In this document: piece after piece, positions 18,725 to 26,710 of the stretch
Numbering within the stretch: position 1 is the stretch's first letter
Layout: each line of letters begins with the position of its first letter
From: CAYQQJ01 sp964419935
Lineage (GTDB): Bacteria; Pseudomonadota; Gammaproteobacteria; Pseudomonadales; Cellvibrionaceae
Direction: 5' to 3'
Length of the DNA: 64,000 nt
NCBI GenBank assembly: GCA_964419935.1
Contig: CAYQQJ010000005.1
Coordinates: 103,919 to 167,918 of the forward strand
Notes under the pieces: model-generated
What the model was told of the DNA's origin: nothing
The model's database searches: none
The model's input: the letters and a program-made list of their open reading frames with translations, nothing else
Made by a program: the position numbers and the translations under genes

Positions 18725-21205
18725 TCATGAAATCAGAAAGCCACGGCGAGATTCCAAAAAAGTGATGAGTTCCGGGAATGCCATCGGCGTCGCGAACAAA
18801 AATCCCTGGAATTCATCACAATCACTTTCAGCAAGAAATTCCCGCTGAGCTTCCGTCTCAATGCCTTCCACAGTGACTTGCAACTTCAGGTGATGAGCCA
18901 TGGAAATGATTCCGAGTGTAATCGCCGCATCGTGGGCATCACTGACAATATCTTTGATGAATGAGCGGTCTATCTTGATCTTGTTAATTGGCAGAAACTT
19001 CAGATAGTTGAGGCTTGAAAACCCCGTACCGAAGTCATCTATGGACAACCTCACACCCATTTCTTGCAGGCTTTGCAGGGTTTCGATCGCACGGTTGGGG
19101 TTATCCAGAAACACAGATTCGGTAATTTCAAGCTCAAGTAAGTTTGCGGGATGACCCGTCAGCTGCAAAATAGACTCTATCGTGTTAACAAAATTGCTGC
19201 GCTGGAAATGCACTGACGAGATATTCACCGCAACCACGTGGTCACCAAAACCTTGAAACGCCAGCGCTCTGTTGTCTCTACATGCTTGCTCCAGCACCCA
19301 CTCACTTAATTGAACGATCTGTCCGGTACTCTCGGCAACGGGGATGAAGCGGGCCGGTGATATGTGTCCCATATCCGTATGATGCCAGCGACACAAGGCT
19401 TCAAAGCCCGTCACCTGATTGGTGCGCGCGTCGAACTGAGGCTGATAATGCAACTGCAGCCCCTTGTGCTCAATCGCCCGCTGTAGATGTCCACGCAAGG
19501 TCACCCGCTCGCTGACAGGCGCGTTAAGATTCTGGGCGAACCACTGATAATTATTTTGTCCCAGCCGTTTCGCTTCATTAACAGCAAGACTCGATTGTTG
19601 AAGCAACAACGCGGCATCTACGCTGTTCCCATCCGCCATGGTAATGCCAAGACTGGCGGTCAGATAAAGTTCGTGGTCATAAATCTGATAGGGTCGCGCA
19701 ATAGCAGCCATAACGCGCTCAACAATAGCCACTACGTCATCATCTTTCGCAAGATCTGGCAGCAGTATGATAAACTCATCGGCCGCCAACCGAGCAACCG
19801 TATCACCCAAACGAACTTGCTTCTCAATACGGCGCGCCGTTTCTATGAGAATTTGGTCACCGAGTTCATGACCATGAACATCCGAGATGGGTTTGAATTC
19901 ATCCAGGTCGACACCAACCACTGCCAGCGGCCGTGTTGTGCGACGGGACAACTGGATGGCTTGCATTATTCGATCTTCCAGCAGCGACCGGTTAACCAGC
20001 CCCGTCAGAACATCATGGCTCGCACTAAAGGCAAGGTCTGCCTTGTCTCGTCGTTGATCAGAAATATCTTCAATGACCCCGATAAAATGCGTGATGGTAC
20101 TACCATTCTCACCGGGCACAGGCGCGATATAAAGGTTATTCCAGAAGGCAATGCCGTCTTTGCGAAAGCACCTTATGATAACGTTGACTTCATGACATTC
20201 AGCAACCGCCTCGCGGATCTTCGCCACTTCGGCCTGGTTCGTTTCTGCGCCTAAAAGAAAGTTCCAGTTTCTCCCCATGGCTTCATCGGTGCTGTAACCA
20301 GTAATGCGTTCGAATGAGCGATTCACATAAATAATGGGCATCTCACTCTCCTGATTGCCCACAATGACGACGCCGTTGTAACTCGCCTCCAGGCTTCGCA
20401 GCAACAGGTGCATCCGACCTTTGGTCCTCTTGCTTACGCTCAACATCAGAAAACTACCCAAGCCAAGACTCAGTACGAGAACTGCCGCAGGCAAAAGTAT
20501 TGAAAGAACAGAACCAAAGGATTGTTTCGCAGCCTCGAATCCCGCCATTTCATGCTGACTCAACATGTACCACCAGCCGCTGAGTATGAAAACGCCAGCG
20601 GCACCTGTTAGCAGTGCCACCATATTGGGCATCTGGCGACGGGAGCTTTCAGAGTAAGACGTGAGAGCGATAAGCGCGGAACCAGCCAACACCGCAAAGA
20701 AAAATGCCAGGATAAAAGTGCGCACTGCAACTGCAAACAGGGTTGATGGAGATAGCCATGCGCGAATCAGGAACAGACACGCCAGAACGACGACCGCACA
20801 ACCAGCAATGCGGCAAAAACGCCGTCCCGGGCGGCCCCTGTCGTTAAGCATGACGGCAACGGCCGCCACCAACAATACTAATGAAAATGCCGTTCGGATG
20901 GGCACCAGACCCAGAACCAACCCCGATGTTATGCCGCCGAAGATGACATTGACAATCAGGCTATAGGACGCTAACAGCGCAGTGAAACATCCCCAGACGA
21001 GCAGAAAACGATGCCACTGCCGAACCGCACCGAGGATACCCGCGCCCAGCAAGATTCCCGCTAGGGCGGCATTGGAATAAAGGATGTCATTCTGATGCTC
21101 TGTGCCAGCAGCCAGATGTCCAACAAGGCTAAATATCCCTACAGCAATAAGACTGAACGCCACTGCAAGGAGGTAGGCCTGAAATACCAGGTATTTGAGT
21201 TTCAT
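18725..21205 (-). CDS. Membrane PAS-GGDEF-EAL protein, GGDEF degenerate
   Basis: This is a cyclic-di-GMP signalling protein of 826 residues. The first ~260 residues contain about seven to eight hydrophobic membrane segments; a PAS domain follows (IIYVNRSFERITGYSTDEAM), then GGDEF (~395-555) and EAL (~565-815). The GGDEF signature reads LAADEF, so cyclase activity is doubtful. The EAL domain keeps FEALCRW, LELEITESVF, DDFGTGFSSLNYLKF, KIDRSFIKDI and TVEGIETEAQ, so phosphodiesterase activity is likely. It converges on the hybrid kinase gene with 44 bases between stops. Confidence 0.88.
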   Translation of the reverse strand: MKLKYLVFQAYLLAVAFSLIAVGIFSLVGHLAAGTEHQNDILYSNAALAGILLGAGILGAVRQWHRFLLVWGCFTALLASYSLIVNVIFGGITSGLVLGLVPIRTAFSLVLLVAAVAVMLNDRGRPGRRFCRIAGCAVVVLACLFLIRAWLSPSTLFAVAVRTFILAFFFAVLAGSALIALTSYSESSRRQMPNMVALLTGAAGVFILSGWWYMLSQHEMAGFEAAKQSFGSVLSILLPAAVLVLSLGLGSFLMLSVSKRTKGRMHLLLRSLEASYNGVVIVGNQESEMPIIYVNRSFERITGYSTDEAMGRNWNFLLGAETNQAEVAKIREAVAECHEVNVIIRCFRKDGIAFWNNLYIAPVPGENGSTITHFIGVIEDISDQRRDKADLAFSASHDVLTGLVNRSLLEDRIMQAIQLSRRTTRPLAVVGVDLDEFKPISDVHGHELGDQILIETARRIEKQVRLGDTVARLAADEFIILLPDLAKDDDVVAIVERVMAAIARPYQIYDHELYLTASLGITMADGNSVDAALLLQQSSLAVNEAKRLGQNNYQWFAQNLNAPVSERVTLRGHLQRAIEHKGLQLHYQPQFDARTNQVTGFEALCRWHHTDMGHISPARFIPVAESTGQIVQLSEWVLEQACRDNRALAFQGFGDHVVAVNISSVHFQRSNFVNTIESILQLTGHPANLLELEITESVFLDNPNRAIETLQSLQEMGVRLSIDDFGTGFSSLNYLKFLPINKIKIDRSFIKDIVSDAHDAAITLGIISMAHHLKLQVTVEGIETEAQREFLAESDCDEFQGFLFATPMAFPELITFLESRRGFLIS

Positions 21206-21346
21206 GCCGATCCGAATTTAGGAAATCACTGATCCATGACTGTTCTTCATGGATCGGTCAACAGCAGCAAATCTTTAATGGAAATGTGCAACCAACGCAG
21301 TGCCGCGCCCTCCGGCGCCTTAACCCGATGATCGCGATTGCCGAAG

Positions 21347-21519
21347 TTATTACTCAATTTGGGTGGGGCTTTTAAAGACCCCGGCCCGCGGGATTCGGGC
21401 GAGGAGCCCCCAGAGATGGGTCACGGCGTGTGTTGAAAAACCCCACCCCGAAGGGGACCGGCGCTAAAACCACCTCATTGGCCGCGCGAAGAACGCCTGC
21501 GAATTCCGAAACTTGAGTT
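21347..21519 (+). repeat. Core-hairpin repeat, copy A
   Basis: The arms GGGTGGGGCTTTT (21361-21373) and AAAAACCCCACCC (21436-21448) enclose a core ending in GAGCCCCCAGAGATGGGT and CACGGCGT. The right flank carries GGCGCTAAAACCACCT, and the element ends with CCGAAACTTGAG; the left flank begins TTATTACTCAA. The same parts, in the same order but reverse-complemented, occur in copy B at 47465-47681. It lies downstream of the 21619-21825 gene and upstream of the GGDEF-EAL gene. The remaining gap (21206-21346 and 21520-21618) shows nothing else. Confidence 0.7.
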
Positions 21520-21618
21520 CCTAGCATAGACCAAAACTCACGAAGGGCACGCTGTGAGGCGATTATTATCGATTATTTGCCCCTGCCGTACCCCTAGTGG
21601 TTCGTATCAGGCAGCCGC

Positions 21619-21825
21619 CTAGTGACGCGGGCGCTTCTTGTTAGCCGTCGGCTCGGCCGTACTTTGATGCCAGCCGGGTGCATCGCTGGCCGGGAAAGAT
21701 TCCATTGATGCTTCATCGACCAGCTCATCATCATGCTCATGATGGCGTGATGGCTTCTTTCCCTGCCGGGTAGCGGGATTCGCGCTTTGACGCTGCTGGC
21801 TGGGTTCATAGGGTCGTTCTTTCAT
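21619..21825 (-). CDS. Small hydrophilic protein with ESFPASD motif, unknown function
   Basis: This 68-residue hydrophilic protein is rich in His, Arg, Gln and Ser. Its centre reads DDELVDEASMESFPASDAPG; I remember closely similar segments in many short uncharacterised bacterial proteins, often near stress or dehydrogenase genes, but know no function. The ATG at 21825 has GAGG seven bases upstream. It lies ~100 bases after the zinc alcohol dehydrogenase on the same strand and may share its transcript. A second overlapping frame (21594-21809) lacks such support. Confidence 0.65.
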   Translation of the reverse strand: MKERPYEPSQQRQSANPATRQGKKPSRHHEHDDELVDEASMESFPASDAPGWHQSTAEPTANKKRPRH

Positions 21826-21926
21826 AGCGATACCTCAATGGTTGGACGCAGCTGAAAGCGGCGTCATGTGACTTTTGTTGAACTCTACTCAGTGATGACA
21901 AATACACCAGGCAAAGGTGCCGGTTG

Positions 21927-23114
21927 TTACGTCCGGGGTTTGAGCAACACCTTGATTGCGCCATTGTGCTTTTTCTGGAACATCTCGTAAGCCGCCGGAC
22001 CCTCCTCCAACGGAAGAACATGGGTGGCCAGATCTTCAATCCCCAGTGGGTCAGCGCCATCCATAACATAGGGCATGAGATCACTGATCCAGCGTTTGAC
22101 GTTGGCTTGGCCCATCCGCAGTTGAATCTGCTTGTCGAACAGCGTGAGCAACGGCATAGGGTTCGTCATACCGCCATAAACACCCGTCACGGCAATGGTT
22201 CCACCGCGGCGAACGGTGTCGATACAAGCCATCAAGGCGCCGAGGCGGTCCATACCAACTTTTTTCATCATCCCCGCTGCCAAAGAATCCGGCAGCAGCC
22301 CGGTCATCTGCTGTGCGAGCTTGCCCATGGGAGCGCCGTGAGCCTCCATACCGACTGCGTCTATAACCGAGTCCGTGCCGCGCCCGGACGTCATATCCCT
22401 GATTGCAGCACCTATGTCCTGGTGTTCCTCGAAATGCAGCGTCTCAATGTCGTGCCGTCGTGCCATAGCCAGCCGTTCCGGTACCAGATCCACACCGATC
22501 ACACGGGCGCCACGCTGCCGGGCAATGCGCGCGCACATCTGGCCAATCGGACCCAGACCGAATACAGTCACGCTGCCGCCGTCGGGAATATCCGCGTACT
22601 CAACAGATTGCCAGGCTGTGGGAAGTACGTCTGCGAGATAGATGAAACGCTCGTCCGCCGCCCCTTCGGGCACTTTAATAGGACCAAAATGCGCCTGTGG
22701 CACGCGCAGGTAATCAGCCTGACCACCGGCAACCTGACCATACAGTTTTGAATAGCCGAATATAGCCGCGCCCGTGCCATGTTCGCGCACCTGCGTCGTT
22801 TCGCATTGCGAATGCAAACCGCCCGAGCACATAAAGCAGTGGCCGCAGCTGATATTGAACGGAATGACGACACGGTCGCCGGGCTGAATATGCGTTACGC
22901 CCCTGCCGACCTCTTCGACCACGCCCATAGGTTCATGGCCCAGGACGTGCCCCGCAGTCATAAATGGACCCAACACTTCATACAAGTGAAGGTCCGATCC
23001 GCAGATTGCAGTGGTCGTCACACGTATGATTGCGTCAGTATCATCCTGAATGGTCGGATCAGGCACATTATCCACACGCACATCCCGCTTGCCATGCCAC
23101 ACCAATGCTCGCAT
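21927..23114 (-). CDS. Zinc-dependent alcohol dehydrogenase, formaldehyde-dehydrogenase-like
   Basis: This is a medium-chain dehydrogenase of 395 residues. AICGSDLHLYE and GHVLGHEPMGVVEEVG carry catalytic zinc ligands; CGHCFMCSGGLHSQC holds the four structural-zinc cysteines; VFGLGPIGQMCARIARQRGA is the Rossmann dinucleotide loop. The long insertion and overall length resemble the glutathione-independent formaldehyde dehydrogenase-like subgroup, but the substrate cannot be read from sequence. It follows a hemerythrin gene by 58 bases and precedes the small 21619-21825 gene. P. aeruginosa has a similar zinc dehydrogenase in its trehalose/stress region, as I recall. Confidence 0.9.
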   Translation of the reverse strand: MRALVWHGKRDVRVDNVPDPTIQDDTDAIIRVTTTAICGSDLHLYEVLGPFMTAGHVLGHEPMGVVEEVGRGVTHIQPGDRVVIPFNISCGHCFMCSGGLHSQCETTQVREHGTGAAIFGYSKLYGQVAGGQADYLRVPQAHFGPIKVPEGAADERFIYLADVLPTAWQSVEYADIPDGGSVTVFGLGPIGQMCARIARQRGARVIGVDLVPERLAMARRHDIETLHFEEHQDIGAAIRDMTSGRGTDSVIDAVGMEAHGAPMGKLAQQMTGLLPDSLAAGMMKKVGMDRLGALMACIDTVRRGGTIAVTGVYGGMTNPMPLLTLFDKQIQLRMGQANVKRWISDLMPYVMDGADPLGIEDLATHVLPLEEGPAAYEMFQKKHNGAIKVLLKPRT

Positions 23115-23172
23115 TGCTTGCCTCCTTCAGTGCTGCTTTGTGGGAAAAACAATTGTCCGCTTCGGGCCTCGC

Positions 23173-23622
23173 CTAATGCAGCAGGGATGTCTTCAGCTCC
23201 TCCATTTGTTCACCCAGCGCCATCAGCTGCTCTTCACTCATCAGCTCTTTTGCCCTGGGGAACATTTCATTTTCTTCTTCCTGGGAATGGTGTTCGATCA
23301 AGTCCTTAAGCACTTTGGCCCTACCCGCGAACTCGTCGCTACTCAAATCGGATTTTTCCAAATCCGGCAACACCAGATTTTCCACAGCTCGGTGTTCTTC
23401 CACTGCCTCAAAGAAGATTGGCTTATCGGATTTTTTGCCAGCCTCACGAAAGGCCGGATAGAAGATATCGTTCTCGATCTTCGCGTGCACTCGAAGATCC
23501 TGACTAATCTCCGACAGAAGTTCTTCGCGCTTTTTGGCTGCCCGATTACTGGTTTCAACCAGTTCGGATAATAGCTGTTTAACATGCTGATGATCCGCTT
23601 TTAACATTTTCAGTGCGTTCAT
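23173..23622 (-). CDS. Hemerythrin domain-containing protein
   Basis: This 149-residue four-helix protein has diiron-type ligands: LKADHQHVKQLL near the N-terminus, VHAKIENDIFYPAF, AVEEHRAVENLV and LIEHHSQEEENEMFP. Such proteins bind O2, NO or iron and often act in oxidative or nitrosative stress. I choose the ATG at 23622 because GGAG lies seven bases upstream; the open frame to 23892 would run into the repeat element at 23717-23982 and encodes no hemerythrin sequence. It probably heads a unit with the alcohol dehydrogenase. Confidence 0.85.
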   Translation of the reverse strand: MNALKMLKADHQHVKQLLSELVETSNRAAKKREELLSEISQDLRVHAKIENDIFYPAFREAGKKSDKPIFFEAVEEHRAVENLVLPDLEKSDLSSDEFAGRAKVLKDLIEHHSQEEENEMFPRAKELMSEEQLMALGEQMEELKTSLLH

Positions 23623-23716
23623 TGATCTACTCCGATTAAGGTTAACTTGTTTTCTGGCGTTACCTGTAACTGTGAAAAATTTCCAGACCGGTAAAAAATC
23701 TGAACCTGAAACACTG

Positions 23717-23982
23717 GGGAACCTCTGATCAAGTCCCTGTGGTCTCTGCGCAATCTGGCGCGAGGTAATCTCAAGGCGGTAATCGCCGCTAATGGCCTTA
23801 GTCCTTAGTAAGATTGCCAACGCTGAGATTACCCGCGCCAGGCAGCGCCCTCCGGGGCTTACAGAAATTCTCGCTAGCGGCGTTGCGCTCATTCAACGGG
23901 CAACCAGCCCGACTCAATCGCGCGCCTTGCCAGCAAAAATTTCTGTAAGCCAGAGGCCGCAGGGACTTGATCAGAGGCTCCC
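23717..23982. mobile_element. 266-bp MITE-like element B
   Basis: Terminal inverted repeats of 32 bases (23717-23748 and 23951-23982) start GGGAACCTCTGATCAAGTCC on the left and GGGAGCCTCTGATCAAGTCC on the right, with three differences in total. Two internal stems are present: GGTAATCTCA/TGAGATTACC and CTTACAGAAATT/AATTTCTGTAAG. No transposase is encoded, so it would depend on a transposase elsewhere. I could not identify a convincing target-site duplication (flanks CACTG and TAGCG). Confidence 0.7.
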
Positions 23983-24291
23983 TAGCGTCGCCATAAAATT
24001 TTCGGCGTACATGTACACGGGCGACGCAACAAGCGTACCAGAAAGGCCCGTTTGTAAATTGCGCCTGTGACCATTGCGAATATTGGATTTGTCCTCGTAA
24101 CAATTACACGTCTATCCCCAGATATGACACAGTTCTAATCTTATATACTCACATGCTCCGCGCTCATTAGCGTCCCGCCGGTGACATAAACCCGGAAAAT
24201 GTTCCTCTGACGTTCTTCTTGAACAACGATTGGCGGCCATAACACCTTACACCTCCTTTTCTCTGCGGTTGTCAAGCACTATCCCTGGCGC

Positions 24292-24309
24292 TTGGCACAT
24301 TTATCGCAT
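24292..24309 (+). promoter_or_regulatory. Sigma-54-type promoter upstream of the glycan cluster
   Basis: TTGGCACATTTATCGCAT matches the -24/-12 pattern: GG at 24294-24295 and GC at 24306-24307 are 12 bases apart, and TGGCAC is perfect, while the -12 part reads TCGCA instead of TTGCA. It lies ~260 bases upstream of the first cluster gene, so a long leader is implied. No activator gene of the NtrC type is in the window. The gap from 23983 to 24566 is AT-richer than its surroundings and otherwise shows only a small ATCATGATTCATGAT repeat near 24417-24431. Confidence 0.45.
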
Positions 24310-24566
24310 TCGTATGCAGCAACCGTATTGAGCAAAGAATGGCTACAAGTTGCGAAGTAATACACCTGCGACACCTCACAATTACGGGCTCGAAATTGCG
24401 AGATGAATAGTACAAATCATGATTCATGATTGGGGAAAACACGTAGCTTTTTCATTGTAGAGTTATGTTGAATTGTTGAGGGTCCTGATCAACGGCGATT
24501 TGCCAAATTCGATTCGGGATATCCAATCCTGAGCCTGAACAGGCTATCAGAGTGAAAGGAGTCGTA

Positions 24567-25601
24567 ATGACACGCTCAAAGCAAAAACGGATATTAGTAG
24601 CGGGTGGCGGTGGTTTTCTAGGTATCAATCTATGTCGCAATCTTCTTCGTGAAGGGCATGAAGTTATTTGTATTGATAACTTCTCCAGTGGCTCGAGGCA
24701 GAATCTGGAGCTCCTTTCACCTTACAAACGCCTGTCAGTTTTTGAACACGACGTGCGCGAACCCTTCAACGCCAATGTTGATGAAATTTATAACCTGGCA
24801 TGCGTCGCTTCGCCGGTGCAATATCAGAAAGATCCTCTTCAGGTCCTCAGCACCAGTACCGATGGCATCAGCAATCTACTGAAACTGGCTGTGGAGAAAC
24901 GTGCACGACTGTTCCAGGCATCCACCAGCGAGGTGTATGGCAACCCTTACACGCACCCACAAACCGAAGACTACTTCGGCAACGTTAACCCGATTGGCCC
25001 GCGAGCGTGCTATGACGAAGGCAAACGCTGCGCAGAAACCCTCTGCATGGATTATCACCGTGTTCATCGTATTGATGTAAAAATCGCCCGTATATTCAAT
25101 ACCTATGGCCCATACATGCAACCCAATGATGGTCGGGTGGTTTCAAACTTTATTGTTCAGGCGTTACTGGGGCGTCCATTGACCATAAATGGTGACGGCA
25201 CCCAGACCCGTTCCTTCTGCTACGTTGATGATCTGATTCTTGCAATTCGGGCATTGATGAACTCGCCACGGGCGGTGGTTGGTCCGGTTAACATCGGCAA
25301 CCCCGGCGAATTTACGGTACTGGAACTGGCCAACCTGGTTCTTGAGCTTACCGGCTCCTCATCGAAAATCATCTTCACACGTATGCCGAAGGACGACCCC
25401 GTTAAACGTTGTCCGGATATCAGTCGAGCCAAACGATTATTGAATTGGCAGCCCCAGGTACAACTAAAAGAAGGCTTGGAAAAAACCATTGAGTATTTTG
25501 ATGAGCTTCTACGCCAGGACGCTCTGAACGCCGAGGGTTCCATGACCGCTGGTATCGCATCCGGTGATGGGTTGGAACGAGCAAGAGGAGTGAATCTGTG
25601 A
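24567..25601 (+). CDS. SDR epimerase/decarboxylase, UDP-glucuronate decarboxylase-like (UXS)
   Basis: This extended SDR most resembles UDP-glucuronate decarboxylase, which makes UDP-xylose. Seen: the NAD loop GGGGFLGINL, EIYNLACVASPVQYQ, FQASTSEVYGNP, the catalytic CYDEGKRCAETL (Tyr and Lys), ARIFNTYGPYMQPNDGRVV and TRSFCYVDDLI, all typical of UXS. The start is the ATG at 24567 with AAAGGAG five bases upstream; a GTG at 24552 is in frame. Length is 344 residues, normal for UXS. It opens a plus-strand cluster, and its stop overlaps the GTG of the next gene. Confidence 0.8.
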   Translation: MTRSKQKRILVAGGGGFLGINLCRNLLREGHEVICIDNFSSGSRQNLELLSPYKRLSVFEHDVREPFNANVDEIYNLACVASPVQYQKDPLQVLSTSTDGISNLLKLAVEKRARLFQASTSEVYGNPYTHPQTEDYFGNVNPIGPRACYDEGKRCAETLCMDYHRVHRIDVKIARIFNTYGPYMQPNDGRVVSNFIVQALLGRPLTINGDGTQTRSFCYVDDLILAIRALMNSPRAVVGPVNIGNPGEFTVLELANLVLELTGSSSKIIFTRMPKDDPVKRCPDISRAKRLLNWQPQVQLKEGLEKTIEYFDELLRQDALNAEGSMTAGIASGDGLERARGVNL

Positions 25602-26710
25602 ACGAACGAATTTTAATTACCGGCGGCGCCGGGTTTGTGGGCTCACATCTCGCAGATCAGTTATTGGCGGCTGGCTATCGCGTGCGGGTTCTGGATAATT
25701 TAAACGAGCAGGTTCACGGACGAAATGGTTGGCCGTCATATCTTGATCAACGGGTTGAACGCGTATGGGCGGATATCCGCGATTCCGACAAAATTGATGA
25801 AGCATTACAGGGTGTAACCGGTGTTTTCCACTTCGCCGCAGCAGTCGGCGTAGGGCAAAGCATGTATCAGATTGACCATTACACGGACGTCAACAACCGC
25901 GGCACTGCGCTTCTTCTGGAGGCACTGGCGAGACACCCTGTCAAGAAGCTGGTGGTGGCGTCCAGTATGAGCATTTATGGTGAAGGGTTGTACCAGGACC
26001 AATCCGGTGATGCCTGTTCCCCTCCGGAACGGCAAGGTCAAGTGCTCAAGTCCGGTCAATGGGAGCTCAAAGATGGGCAGCACGAGCTACAACCTGTCGC
26101 CACACCGGAATCGAAAGTGCCCGCCCCCACCTCCGTCTACGCATTGTCAAAGTACGACCAGGAGCGGCTCTGCCTAATTTTTGGTGCTGCGTATAACGTG
26201 CCGACCACCGCCTTGCGCTTTTTCAATATCTACGGTCCCCGGCAGGCATTATCCAATCCTTACACCGGTGTCTTGGCGATTTTCTCGGCTCGCTATCTGA
26301 ACGACAAGCCTCCCGTCATCTTTGAAGACGGGCGTCAGCGGCGGGACTTCGTCAGTGTGCACGATGTGGCCCGCGCCTGTGTTCTGGCACTTGAAAGCGA
26401 AAATGCCAACGGTGAGGTATTCAATATAGGAAGCGGTCAAAGCTACACCATCAATGAGATTGCCACAAAAATTGGAGAGGTGCTGGGCAAATCCGAGATT
26501 GAACCACAGATTACCGAAGAGTGCCGTGTCGGGGATATCAGGCATTGCTTTGCCGACATCAGCAAAGCAAAAAGCCTTCTCGACTATAAACCCCGCGTCA
26601 GTCTTGAAGAGGGCCTGGAGGAGTTGGCGGAATGGTTACAGGATCAACAAGCCGATGACCGGGTAGATATCATGCGACGCGAACTCTCGAGCAGAGGACT
26701 TAGCCTATGA
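25598..26710 (+). CDS. NAD-dependent sugar-nucleotide epimerase/dehydratase
   Basis: This 370-residue extended SDR starts with a GTG overlapping the previous stop (GTGA), with GAGGAG upstream. NAD loop GGAGFVGSHLADQL, GVFHFAAAVGVGQSMYQ, VASSMSIYGEG, catalytic YALSKYDQE and LRFFNIYGPRQALSNPYTG are visible. A ~30-residue insertion before the catalytic Tyr is rich in Gln and charged residues. The closest general class is UDP-glucose 4-epimerase or NDP-sugar epimerases, but the substrate is not evident. It may act on UDP-xylose or a related sugar made by its partner. Confidence 0.82.
   Translation: MNERILITGGAGFVGSHLADQLLAAGYRVRVLDNLNEQVHGRNGWPSYLDQRVERVWADIRDSDKIDEALQGVTGVFHFAAAVGVGQSMYQIDHYTDVNNRGTALLLEALARHPVKKLVVASSMSIYGEGLYQDQSGDACSPPERQGQVLKSGQWELKDGQHELQPVATPESKVPAPTSVYALSKYDQERLCLIFGAAYNVPTTALRFFNIYGPRQALSNPYTGVLAIFSARYLNDKPPVIFEDGRQRRDFVSVHDVARACVLALESENANGEVFNIGSGQSYTINEIATKIGEVLGKSEIEPQITEECRVGDIRHCFADISKAKSLLDYKPRVSLEEGLEELAEWLQDQQADDRVDIMRRELSSRGLSL

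Noticed and set aside
23623..23892. N-terminal extension of the hemerythrin protein
   Set aside because: It runs into the 23717-23982 element, while the ATG at 23622 has a good Shine-Dalgarno and begins the hemerythrin fold.
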